Below, one piece after another: positions 1 through 11,000 of a stretch of DNA of 64,000 bases. A model generated the notes under the pieces. The model worked only from the letters and a program-made list of their open reading frames with translations, had not been told where the DNA came from and did not search any database. Each line of letters begins with the position of its first letter. The first letter of the stretch is position 1. Made by a program: the position numbers and the translations under genes. Source of the stretch: Uloborus plumipes (taxonomy: Eukaryota; Arthropoda; Arachnida; Araneae; Uloboridae); contig JAXGGA010000020.1 of assembly GCA_038373865.1 (NCBI GenBank), positions 62,001 to 126,000 on the forward strand, given 5' to 3'.

Positions 1-300
1 ATTTAAATTTGTATAGGGAAAGAGAAAAAGGCTAAAAACACTTAATTTTGCCTAAATTTTTTTTAATTTTTAGTTTTTTAATTGCAATTAACTCAAAAAA
101 CGTGAAATCCGGAGACTATTATTGAATACACATATTACTAGCTTTGAAGTATTGGAAAAAGTAAATTCGGTGAGGTCTCTTCAGATGTATTCTAGTGGGA
201 GGTCACAGTGACTTCCCGAAAAATTTCATGATCGAAAAATTTTGCTGACGATTCGACAAATTTGGAAACTATTGCAACATTGAGATTTTTTAATGATACA
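1..300 (-). repeat. inverted copy of the local 534-bp repeat
   Basis: Read on the minus strand, this segment matches about 1,010-1,310 with the same landmarks in order: a TTGCAGAATTG-like start, GGGAGGTCA, a stretch around GCTAGTAATATG, TTTTTTGAGTTAATTGCAATT, and CTTTTTCTCTTT next to TATACAAATTTAAAT. The copy runs to base 1, so it may continue outside the window. Together with the plus-strand copies it makes a large imperfect hairpin. No coding capacity is visible. Confidence 0.75.
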
Positions 301-440
301 CTTTTGTCACGTGTGCTTGATCGTATTCTGTAAAAATTTAAGTTCCAGTGCTCATGAGTATCTTATACTTCTCAAGAAGATGTTCTTAATTTGCCAAAGG
401 AATTTCCCAATTTTTCCGAATGATAAAATACGATCAAGCC

Positions 441-974
441 CACATGTAAAAAATAAATAAATAAATAGAAAATTTCTATGTTGCAGTATTGTTTCTAAAG
501 TTGCCGAATCTTCATAAAAATTTTCCGAATATGAAATTTTTCTGGAGGTCTCAGTGACCTCCTTTGACTTCCTATTGGGGAGCCTCTAAAAATACCTCAC
601 AGTATTTACTTTCTCGAATATTTCCAGTCATTGCCAGCTAGTAATATGTAAAGTCAATAATTCCCTCAGTAACGATTTATCGTTTTTTAATATAATTGCA
701 ATAAGAAGCTAAAAGTTCTAAAAATTTAGACACAATTAAGTGCTGTGATTCTTTTTCACTATTACTATACACTCAAATATAAAACACACATATATAAATT
801 ATCATCATGGATTTTAAATTTTATCAGATCTGACCTACATACTGGACACATTTTACTACGGGAAATCTGCTACATTTTTTTTTCTGTAAAACTAGAAGAG
901 ACCCCTGGCCGATTTATTTTGTACGTCGTTTTACACATATGTAGGTATCATATAATATAAAAAAATAATCAAAA
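441..974 (+). repeat. tandem repeat unit A (about 534 bp)
   Basis: Starts at CATGTAAAAAATAAATAAAT and shares with the next unit the order CATGTAAAAAATAAATAAA, GAGGTC..GTGACCTCC, GCTAGTAATATGT, AATTAAGTGCT, CAGATCTGACCTAC, TGGACACATTTTACTA, GAGACCCC and ACACATATGTAGGT. The two units are clearly homologous but diverged by many substitutions and small indels. This looks like an old tandem duplication of an unclassified noncoding repeat. Confidence 0.75.
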
Positions 975-1500
975 CATGTAAAAAATAAATAAATAGAAAA
1001 GTTTAATGTTGCAGAATTGTTTCCAACTTTGCCGAATCATCAGCAAAATTTTTCGACCATGAAATTTTTCGGGAGGTCATTGTGACCTCCCACTAGAATA
1101 CATTTCTGAAGATACCTCACCGAATTTACTTTTCCAATATTTCAAAGCTAGTAATATGTGCATTTAATAATAGTCTCAGGATTTCATGTTTTTTGAGTTA
1201 ATTGCAATTAAAAAACTAAAAATTATAAAAAAAATTGACAAAATTAAGTGCTTTTAGTCTTTTTCTCTTTACAAATATTCCTTATACAAATTTAAATATA
1301 TCTTTACTATATACTTAGAGTTTCAGCAGATTTGACCTACTTGATGGACACATTTTACTATGAGAAAAAAAGCATTAAAATGAGCTACAAAAAAAATTAT
1401 TTTCTTGAAAACGAGACGAGACCCCACGCAAGTTTCTTTTTTACGTTATTCTACACATCTGTAGGTTCTATAATCCGTAAAAGCTTTTTCTTCCTAGAGT
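975..1500 (+). repeat. tandem repeat unit B, followed by a partial third unit
   Basis: Second copy of the 534-bp unit, with the same landmarks (CATGTAAAAAATAAATAAAT, GGGAGGTCATTGTGACCTCC, TTTGACCTAC, GAGACCCCACGC). After it, bases about 1,480-1,580 repeat the motif TTTTGAGTTAAATGCGATCA through GTCTTTTTCTCTTTA, so a third unit begins or is truncated there. Family unknown; no protein is recognisable. Confidence 0.7.
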
Positions 1501-1580
1501 TGCTGTTTTGAGTTAAATGCGATCAAACAACCGCAAATTTTGAAAATTTGAAAAATGTCTAAGTCTTTTTCTCTTTAAAG

Positions 1581-4361
1581 CAATGAAATAATAAACGATT
1601 TTCGTACCACATATTCTCTTCATAGTATACATTTTCAGTATATGTTAAAAAAATTTCGGGGGGTTGCTTTTAGGGGGGAAATAACGCAGTTCAAAGTCGA
1701 GCGAAAATGGTCTAAAAACCATACTTTGCGTCCTTTAACTAAAGAAAGAAACACACCCCAACCCAAATAACTATCGGGTCCTCATAACTACACATTGTAC
1801 AATCAATAAATGTAAACATAACCATGGGGTGGCGTTTCTGTAAAAAACTACAGCGCACTGAAATGCGTCTTTCAGCCGTTTTACCAAAAAAGCGCTGCAT
1901 AACATCAAACTTTGGGAATTTTTACCGAGTGAACAAAATTTTTTGGGGGGCTGCAAACTTTAGAATGTTTATTTCTCATGACCTACTCTGACGTATAAAA
2001 AAATGAGGAAAATCAAAAAAGGTCACTGCTACACCTTGTCTGAATTTCAAAATAATGGCTCTTAACATGAAAAATCACACAGTAGATAACACTTATAGTT
2101 GGAAAAACTGTAATGGGTGTGTTCTTGAAGGATGCTATTTTGAAAATCCACTAATGGTGGTTCTGCAATATTGATTACAAACTTGATATTGACAGTATAA
2201 AATAAACCAGACAATGATTGGTTGGTACCCATAACTAGACATTTAGCCTATGATTCCTGCATTTGATTTTTCTCAAACATTTTTAAAACATCGTTTTTGA
2301 TGCTGTTAAACGCTGTTTCAGAAAAGAAAATCTTTTTAAAATGTAGAATTTAGTCCCGCGCCCAGCAAAAAAAGCTTTACTGTTGTAAGTGCATGTGGTA
2401 AACCGAAAAAAAATTGTTAAATGCAGAAAAATACTCATGGATCTCTAATTTCTCCAAAAAGAAAAATAAAAACATTTGCTTTTTAGTACCTCATGAATAA
2501 ATTGTGTTGACTGAATACAAAATAAATTAAGACTACTTAAATTTAATGAGCTTTAATTGCTGTTGAATGGTTTGTAGTTTCACATTTGATCTAAGTACTA
2601 AAACGAGCTATAAGATTTACGTTTAACTTTAAATTATGTATTTTAAGTAGCGTTTAATTTTCAAGCATTTGCATAAGAATGAGTTTATTGGGTTTTAAAA
2701 GTCAGATAATTTTTCTTCCATTTCCAGCCAAGAATTCATAAACTTTAGAAAATCATTTTAGAACAATGGAATCCTTTTATGTCGAATGTTTGAATGTAGT
2801 GGCATTGAAAACAATTTCAAAGGAATACATTTGAATGAAAAGGAAATGAACTATTCAAATCTTTATAATTCAGACTTTAACCTGAAACATTTATGCAAAT
2901 TATAATTGATTAAGGTTAAGTTCTAAAGCACAATACAGTAATTTTTTGGTGTTTAACTTGGAGAGTGAATTCTTTACAGAATAAAACTATGGATTTATGC
3001 ATTATATTATGAGAAGAAAGTAACTTGTTTAAAAATAACTTGTTAAAAAATAATTCTATTAAAAGAAATCGACAAAAAGTATGTTAGTAGGTAAGTAGTG
3101 TCAACGCAGTAGGATAGAAGTTTCTAAAATTTATGAATTCTTAGCTTGAAAATGGAGGAAAAACAAGAGAAGTTAGACGGCTGCTCTCAACAAAACTTCG
3201 TAAAATTTCTTTCGTGAGCTATTTAATTCTTCCAAACATTTAATTTTAAAAATAGAGAACTGTTTAAAAATGTTTCATGTTATTCTGAGCTATATTGTAT
3301 AAAAATATTTATTCGAAAAAACGATACAGAGGAGACTTAGCTTCATACAGTCATTGATTTCAAAACTTATTTCATTGTTAAATTCTATTTACTGTTCGAT
3401 TTATTTGCTTTAACGAGTTTCCTATTTGCATGAATAGGAGTTATAGCTATTAATGGCTGAAGGGTTTAGTTATATTGTTAGTAGCGTTTGTAAGAGAATA
3501 TAACACGAAACGTATATTTTGCGTTTGTTATAACATTTGTGATTTGAATTATTTAAACTTAGGAGCTCCTAAAAGGAGGAAGATACATATTTTCCTTGTA
3601 TAAGTATTAGTCAACTTCAGTTTTTGTGACGAATTGAGTCAGTTCTTTTTAAATAAAAGAATATTAATGTAGTTTTAGGCAGTATTTCTTTCTTAACAGT
3701 GCCCGATTCCTATGTAATTTCGTAGTATGAAAAGTTCATGCATCTTATTTTTTGGTCATCATAATCAGTTAATTAATATTTTATATGTAAAATTCTAAAC
3801 GTTTTTTAATGTTTTAAATACCTGGAAATAACATTCCAAAAATGAGGAGATTTATTTATGTTCGCGTGTTGTTTTCTTTTATTTCCGAAACTATCACCGA
3901 AATGGCTCTAGTTCTCAAGTTTTATTTAATACTTTAAATTAATTGATTTTATAGCTACAGAGCTTTTACAAAAACGGAATAAATCTTATATGTTAATGAA
4001 ATATAACTTCTCGCTATTGAAAAATTGATAAAAGCATCAGCTTCAACAACTGATTTCGCGCCAAAGTGCATTATTCAAATTACATCTCAACAATAACATG
4101 TAGACAACTGACAAGTTTTTCTTTCTTATGCATTACTTTAGTCGATTTATCTTTAATTAAGTGAACACCATGTCTTGAATAACAATCAAAGAAAATGAGA
4201 AATTTTTGTCAGACGACATTTTACTCTTTTCTTCCTCTAATTAATCAACTTATTCTACTATTCATTTCGGAAAAACTACTTGTTTTTAATGTAAACAAAA
4301 TAATTTTATAGTCTTGATTAACAACATGCCTATTAACTTACTTGTCGCTACTAAAATTATT
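1581..4361. other. AT-rich sequence, no gene recognised
   Basis: I find no convincing coding sequence here. A slightly more complex stretch at about 1,620-2,060 has a 61-codon open frame on the minus strand (1,771-1,956) that resembles nothing I know and is probably chance or decayed repeat. The rest is AT-rich unique-looking sequence. Confidence 0.5.
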
Positions 4362-4792
4362 GCAATATCAGTGGGACACATTGAGTTTTGATACAGGAGA
4401 TTTTATTTGGAAAATTCATTGCAAATTTCTTCACACAAAAGCGGTTTTTTGAAATGATATATCTTATGTATAACGTCAATGGAACACGTTAATTATTGAT
4501 GTAAAAACATTTATCTGGAAAATTCACCACGAATTTCTGCACACAAATGTACTTTTCTGAAACAATATATCTTATGCATAATATCAATGGGACACATTAA
4601 TTTTTGATGCAGAAACATTTATCTGGAAAATGCGCCACAAATTTCTTCACACAAAAGTAGTTTTTTGAAACAATATATCTAATGTATAATATCAATGGGA
4701 CACATTAATTTTTGATATAAAATCATTTATTTGAAAATTCATCAAAAATTTCTTCACACAAGTATAGCTTTCTGAAATAATATATCTTACGT
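4362..4792. repeat. tandem repeat, about 108 bp x 4
   Basis: Four consecutive units carry the same ordered words: ATATCAATGGGACACATTAA, TTTTTGATGCAGAAACATTT, CTGGAAAATTC, AATTTCTTCACACAAA and GAAACAATATATCTTATG. The ATATCT word recurs at about 4,459, 4,567, 4,675 and 4,782, giving a period of 107-108 bp. Copies differ by roughly 10-20%. This is a minisatellite or short satellite block with no coding potential. Confidence 0.9.
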
Positions 4793-5274
4793 TCTAAGAG
4801 AAAACTAAACATTTAAACACACTTTGCCATTAAAATGGGTTCCCATATAAAAATAAACTTCTAATAATTATTCTGTTTAAAATAAATCTTTTTGTATGCC
4901 TCCAAGGGGCTTTAGATTTTTGGTTTAAAGAAAGTTCTTACCCCTTCAAAAGCGTTTGCCATTTATCATTAATCAATAACGAACTCAACGGCATGATGCT
5001 GTTCGTCCCGTCAAGAACATTTCCTCACCCCGCTGTGCCATTCTTTGCCTGAAAGAAATCTCTACTCAATTCTATTTGACGAATGGCATATTCTTCTTTG
5101 TGTTGTCGTGAAAGTTATGAATGCCATTCGGAAAGCTAGAAATGATACTCTCATTACAGATATTTTAATATCTTATACTTCACTCACAGAGCAAAAATTG
5201 TATTATACTCGACAGATAAGACGATGATGAAAGACATTTTCTCACATGATTTTACTATTATTTACTAAAATATC
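4793..5274. other. no gene recognised
   Basis: Moderately complex sequence between the 108-bp tandem repeat and the first CACTG MITE. A 60-codon open frame at 5,045-5,227 (+) resembles no family I know and lacks supporting signals. Confidence 0.4.
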
Positions 5275-5276
5275 TA

Positions 5277-5710
5277 CACTGTAAAAAGTTAATGTTGTTT
5301 TTACAGCATAATACAGCTAATTTTATAGTAATAAACTGTAAAAATTGCTAATTTTACAGTAATAAACTAAAGTTGCTACTTTTACAGTAATAAACTAAAG
5401 TTGCTACTTTTACAGAATAAACTGTAAAATTGCTAATTTTACAGTAATAAACTATAAAATTGCTAATTTAACAGCTTATTAACGTAAATTTCAGTTTTGA
5501 ACTGGAACCTCTGCTGCCTGTATTATACTGTTATTTTACAGTATAATACAGCTAAATTTTACGGCAGTGAACTGTAAAATTGCTAGCTTTACAGTAAGAA
5601 ACTGTACATTTGCTAGTTTTACAGTTTATTAATGTGCATTTTGCAGTTTTAAATTGCAACCTCGGCAGCCAGTATTATACTGTAAAAACAACAGTTAATT
5701 TTCTGCAGTG
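5277..5710. mobile_element. CACTG/TA MITE, full-length copy
   Basis: The element begins CACTGTAAAAAGTTAATG and ends, in reverse complement, CACTGCAGAAAATTAACTG; both arms continue into TGTTTTTACAG and TATAATACAGC, so the terminal inverted repeats are about 35-40 bp. TA flanks both ends (5,275-5,276 and 5,711-5,712), as expected for a Tc1/mariner-type target duplication. The interior is several repeats of about 30 bp built on ACAGTAATAAACTGTAAAAT and GCTAATTTT, plus two blocks with GAACCTCTGCTGCC or a close variant. It encodes nothing and would depend on a transposase elsewhere. It is the reference copy for at least seven others in this window. Confidence 0.9.
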
Positions 5711-5914
5711 TAGGTGTCTTAGAACTTAAAATGTAGGAAACTATTCCTTCTGTGATCACGCACGCATGTTGGTTAGATGGACCAAGGGATGAACGCAATG
5801 TTGTCTAAAAAAATGTATATAAGGTTGTTTTATAAAACTAAAGCGGAAAGAGTACCGTGAGTCACGAAATTGTGTAAAGGTGAGTCACACTCAAAATATT
5901 GATTAACTTAGCTA

Positions 5915-6085
5915 ATTAGTCTGACCGTGATACGGTGGGCCCGGGTTCGAATCCCGACTCAGGCATGGATGTACTTCTGTCCTTGTCCTTCCTCTGTGTG
6001 TATGACTGTGTTGTGAATGTCCGCCACACAGACCCTATAAACGAGTCTTCGGCATGTGTGAGTGAAATTAAAAAAAAAAAAAAAA
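5915..6085 (+). mobile_element. tRNA-derived SINE, 5' truncated
   Basis: A perfect RNA polymerase III B-box context, GGGTTCGAATCCC, lies at 5,943-5,955, preceded by a tRNA-like arm (CCGTGATACGGTGGGCC). It is followed by a tRNA-unrelated body (TGTCCTTGTCCTTCCTCTGT, then GTGAATGTCCGCCACACAG) and a terminal poly-A run ending near 6,085. That order of tRNA 3' half, body and A-tail is typical of a SINE retroposon. The A-box half is not convincing, so the copy is probably 5' truncated. No clear target duplication was found. Confidence 0.75.
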
Positions 6086-6971
6086 TGCTGCAAAAAAATC
6101 TTATTTTTGTGTATATCATAACTGAGAAATAAGTTTTGTTTGATGGCATACATGTTTTCATTTTTAATATTCTTGAAAGGGTTCTTGAAAGTTTTCAGTT
6201 ACAGACAAACCTTGAGTTCTTTTTTTGCAAAACGGGAGTCACGGTGACTTATTAAAGCTTAAATAAAATATGCTTCTATTTCAATTTGAAATGCTGATAT
6301 CCCTAGAATTTCATTGTATTCCAGATGGTTGTAAAGAACTTTACTTAATTCAGACATGGTATCTTTTGAATATGTATGTCATATGCTTTTGTAAAATCCC
6401 GTCAAATTTTAACTTGATTCACTTGGAAGTGCCCTATATATTTTTTCCAATAAAATCAACTCTTTGTCGAATCGTAATTGAGAGTATCGCACAATGCTTA
6501 TCTGCAGCAAAATAAATTGACAATTACGATTGATACAAATAAACTTTTATTCTTTGACATCCAGTTCCAGTTGCTAGCAAATTACGTCGAGCTTGTTTAA
6601 GTTAAAATTTTACTTGAACTTTATAATAGAAAAATTGGTTTTGGAGTAAAAATTTTATAAAATGATATTTACATATCTTTTTAAGCTAAAAAAGTCCTTT
6701 CTCATGATTTGAACAAAGCAAGAGCATTAGATGTTCAAACAGGTAAAAAAGTATGATGCTTGTATTTTTTGGTTGGAGATGAGTGTTTTTGAATCTACCA
6801 ATTGAAAAACTTAAAACACGGAATTTAGATTATGAGTGGCGCCACTGTACTATCGATAGGGTACATTTTTTTGATTATCTGGAAAAAAAGCATTAGTTTT
6901 AAATTGATACCTAAACTTGTGCTACTCTAGTTGAAAAATATATAAACTACTGAGATTTTTAAAATTCATGA

Positions 6972-7003
<32 letters not shown>

Positions 7004-7954
7004 AATTCAAAAAAGTGGTCAAAAATTGAAGTTTTGAAAGAACTCGCTGAAGCTTTATTTTCATTCAAAAAATCTGTAAAAAAAAAATAGCGTGAGCATA
7101 TCTCATACCTGTATTTGAAAAAATAATGAAAAAAAAAAAAAAAGAAATTGCGGCACGACCGATTATTTCATTTGCGTGATTTGATGCGAAATGATCCTAC
7201 TATGTTGTTGGCACCGCCCATATGGGACTATTTACTCTATGTTAATGAATGATATAGTTATTCCAACGGATTAATATCAGTTAAAACAAAATTTCAGCTA
7301 TCGGAAAACTTTTTGTGATAAACACTAATGATTTAAGATATAACTATAAAATTTAAATATTTTTGTTTGTTAAATGTGCAACGTGTCCCCATTAAACCTA
7401 TAAGACCTGCGCTTTGGCAGCTGCTCTCCCTAGATGCATATTTCCAATCCCGAATATTCTCGAAATAAAGTGCCGAGTTAAGATATTAAAAGTTCGAAAC
7501 AAAAACACAATTTTGTAGAAAATACGAAATACATTTTTTTACCCATAACATGTCAGGAGAAATCAAGAGTATTAAAAAGCAATTTGTGATCACACTGAGA
7601 CTGACATTAGTACAACAAATATTCACCGAAATATAAAACGTAGCGCTTTATATCTTACACCACTTTATCTTCTCTGCCAATAACTCCTTTTGTAGGGAAA
7701 TACAGTGACTAACAAGGGTTTAAAATTAAATGTATGCCTGTGCATAGAGTGTTCTTTCTTAAATTGTAAGAGCTTTTGTAGTGTGCTTTTACATACCATA
7801 GTAAAACATTTGCATCATTTATTTTTCAGTAGCAATGAAAAATATAAATATGTTGTTTTTTTGCTACGAGAACCTGTAAATCTTACATCAGTTATCAAGT
7901 TTCTTACAACTTAAAACTCAAGCTGAGTTTTAGTCTCAAATCTTACCAATTTGT
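6086..7954. other. AT-rich sequence with poly-A tracts, no gene recognised
   Basis: Holds a pure A-run of about 33 bases near 6,970-7,003 and shorter A-runs near 7,080 and 7,130. Two adjacent perfect palindromes lie at 6,835-6,859. Open frames at 6,270-6,515 and 7,705-7,914 (+) show no family resemblance. Confidence 0.5.
6835..6859. promoter_or_regulatory. paired perfect palindromes, AGTGGCGCCACT and CTATCGATAG
   Basis: Two exact palindromes (12 bp and 10 bp) sit three bases apart in otherwise AT-rich DNA. TATCGATA is the core of the insect DRE site bound by DREF. Nothing else at this locus shows a promoter, so a regulatory role is only a possibility; a transposon-derived end is equally plausible. 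Confidence 0.3.
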
Positions 7955-8097
7955 ACTCGCAATTAGCAATTTTACGGTTTAGTGCAGTAAAATCAGCAGT
8001 TTTACAGCTTATTACTGTAAAAGCAGCAATTTTTACAGTTTATTACCATAAAACTAGCTGTATTATACTGTAAAAACAACATTCATTCTTCACAGTG
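7955..8097. mobile_element. CACTG/TA MITE, truncated copy
   Basis: Shows the characteristic repeats (CAGCAATTTTTACAGTTTAT, then TATTATACTGTAAAAACAAC) and ends CACAGTG followed by TA at 8,098-8,099. The left end of the family is missing; recognisable sequence fades upstream of about 7,955. Confidence 0.8.
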
Positions 8098-11000
8098 TAT
8101 GGGTGAATATCAGGGAAAGTGCTAATTTAAGTCACAAATGAGTTTCTCAAGCACTTCCCAAAAAAAACCAAAAATTTTTCTTTCTTCATACAGTAAACTG
8201 CGTCGCACATACAATCCATGACAAAATTTTCAGGTTTTACTTTAATTTGTGACAATAGAACTCTTTTTATTGCCTCAATGTCATGTCGGCAGCGCGTCAC
8301 ACATTCGAATCACAAAGTTCAAAAAAATCCTGTGGTTCATAAAACTTCGCAGCAGAAACAAATACTAAAGGAAGTAACGTGTTTTATGTTCATCTATGAC
8401 GATTAACTTTTGTGTTTCAGATAAAACGACTGAAGATTGCTAAAAAAAAAAGCAATTTCTGCTCGTCACAAGTTTTCATAACATGGCGAGCCAACTTCCG
8501 GAATGAAAATATCTAGACAAAAACATTTTTTGGCGCCAAAAATTACTCTGGGTGAAGCTCTAATATGCGATGTTTCAGTTCCGATAGAAAATGTTCTGCT
8601 GATGGTCCTTCACTTCGGCTGCATTGACTTACAGGTAAATTTTTTTCAATCTTTACTCTTCTGTTTCTACCGAATGAAGTGTCATGTCGGCAGCGGAAAT
8701 TAAAACACAAAATAAATTTATTTTTCAATATATTTTTTCATAATAGGAAATAAACCTATTGTCATGGACATGATAAGTCGTTTTAATTCTCTAATCTTTT
8801 CTTAGGGATGTTCAGTTATATTGCGGGAAATTTGTCATTTCTGCAGCGGTCATGTCGGCAGATTTAAAGTAGAAACCATTTGTTGCGGCCAACCAACTGA
8901 TGCCTGCGTTACCGGTGTTTTTCCCCCCTTTTTTTTCACAACGCTTTCTTCGTGCAATGAGCTTGTTGAGTTGAGTTTTATAAGTACAAACCTCATTTTT
9001 AGTGCATCGTTTTTCTTACCAAATTATCTCATGATTGGTTTGAAAATTGGTTCATTTTTTAGAATATGCTTAAAAATCATTTTCTTCTTAAATTTTGAGT
9101 TCTCAAACAAAATCATCGCCATTTTGCACCCTCTATTCTTTTACATCGATATTCAGACATTCGTTCGTAATTACGGCCCCCCAAAATATTATTTTGTTTT
9201 AAAATAGAGAACTTACTGATAATTTTGTCCAAATACCTTGCCCCCACCAAATTTTGACGGTCTTTAATTAATTTTGCTTTTAAGTTTGTTTTGAGGATTT
9301 TATTTTATTGTGATTTTAAGAATTATTAACCTGTTGAAATTGATTAAATGGTATTTAAGTAGTACTGCTTGATACTTTTTCGTTGCACGTTTTTCTGGAT
9401 GTTAGTATCCCTAAGTTTCAATTTAAACAAATTCTACTATATCATTTACCTCGTTTTCTAATGAAATTTTAATTATGTGTTTTTTTTGCTATTTACCTTA
9501 AGAGGATTTTAGATAACAATTTAAAGCACAAATGGAAGGTCTCAGATGTATATTCTTCAGACAGCTTTTCAGATACAAGTTCGGAATTTGATGATCCCCT
9601 AGCTAATGTTTTTATATTATAATTTCAATTACATTTTTTATCTTTCTCCATTTATAACACGAGTGTTTTATTTGCCAGCAAAGTCATAAAATTTATTAAG
9701 GATTTAAGTTTTTGTTTTCAGTTTAGTGTTTACATTCTAATGTTATTTCTTCCTCAATCTATTTCTAATAAATTTAATTTCTAAAAATCTTTTTAAATTG
9801 AAATTTTCAAAGTGAAATATATGTAATGTAATTCAATGGCGTTCAATATAAGTTACAATGTATGCACATATTACATGAATTTATTACACACTTATATTAC
9901 ATTACTCCTATAAATTATATAAATCATGTACCATGTACATTAAGTATGAAATATGTAATATTTGTCAGATCTGTAACATTAGCGTCAGATCGGTAACGCT
10001 CAAATACAACCTCCCTAAAATGGGTGTAAATGTTCCCCTTGACCTTGCTCCTAACTTAAAAAAAAAATTGTTAGTAATGTGTAGTTGAAATGCCCTATTA
10101 GTTTTATTTTTCAACTATCTTTAAAAATTGAAAATGTCCATGGTTAAATTGGCACTTTTCCTGATATTCACCCGTATACATAATAATAAAAGTGCATAAA
10201 TAATATCTAATAATAAAACTTAATTTATAAAAATACTTTCCTATTTTTAATAAACGTATTAAAACTTCTGCTTTACAACAATGCATTTTACATATAATCA
10301 AAAATTACAGAGTTCAGTAATAGCATAAAACTAGTTTTGCTTTGGAAATCCAATTGCAGAAAGCGTAAAGTCATCCAACCATAAGAAGATTAAAAGTTTA
10401 AATTAATTTTAAAGTGAAGTTGTGCAAACATTTGGAACGTCTTTCAATTTAATAAAATCTGCGGTGTTCCCAAATCAAGGAAAAAAAAAAGTCAGTTATT
10501 TTTTGATCATTTGTCATCAGAGTTTTTTGTAAAAGCTGTAAAGTTTTCAAATTAAAAATGCATTTATGTATCCTTATCATAATTTTATCATAATCTGTGA
10601 CATTCAGACATTTCATTGATAATTCATCAGAAGCCGGCTTATTTTTCAAACTGGGCAAAATATTTTTTCCCTCTTTTCCAGCGACAATTTTCTATTTCGC
10701 GCATTCTTTGAGTCTTTGTTACACATGTCACAGAAAATGATAAATTTGCAGTCATGTTTTCTTTTAAAGCCAAATTGTCCGTTGTATTGGTGGCTGCAGC
10801 ATTCATCACTCTTCCTTTGTTGTACTCTATGAACACTTAAGTTTCCCGTAATAATTAAGATGATTTCTTCAAAAAAAAAAAAAAAAAAAAGAAAAAAAAA
10901 GGAGAAACGTTATTTTCAATGATTTTTTAGCATCGTGAAATCGTTGTTTCTAGTGTAGTTATTTACATTTTTACTTATAAAAATGGTTTAAAAAAGAGTA

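Noticed and set aside
5943..5955. A functional tRNA gene around the GGGTTCGAATCCC box.
   Set aside because: The 5' half cannot be folded into a cloverleaf and the box is followed by a SINE body with a poly-A tail.
8821..9207. A 128-codon plus-strand frame that could have been a membrane protein.
   Set aside because: Its hydrophobicity comes from T-rich sequence, the start is poor, and no motif supports it. It is reported only as part of the unassigned span.
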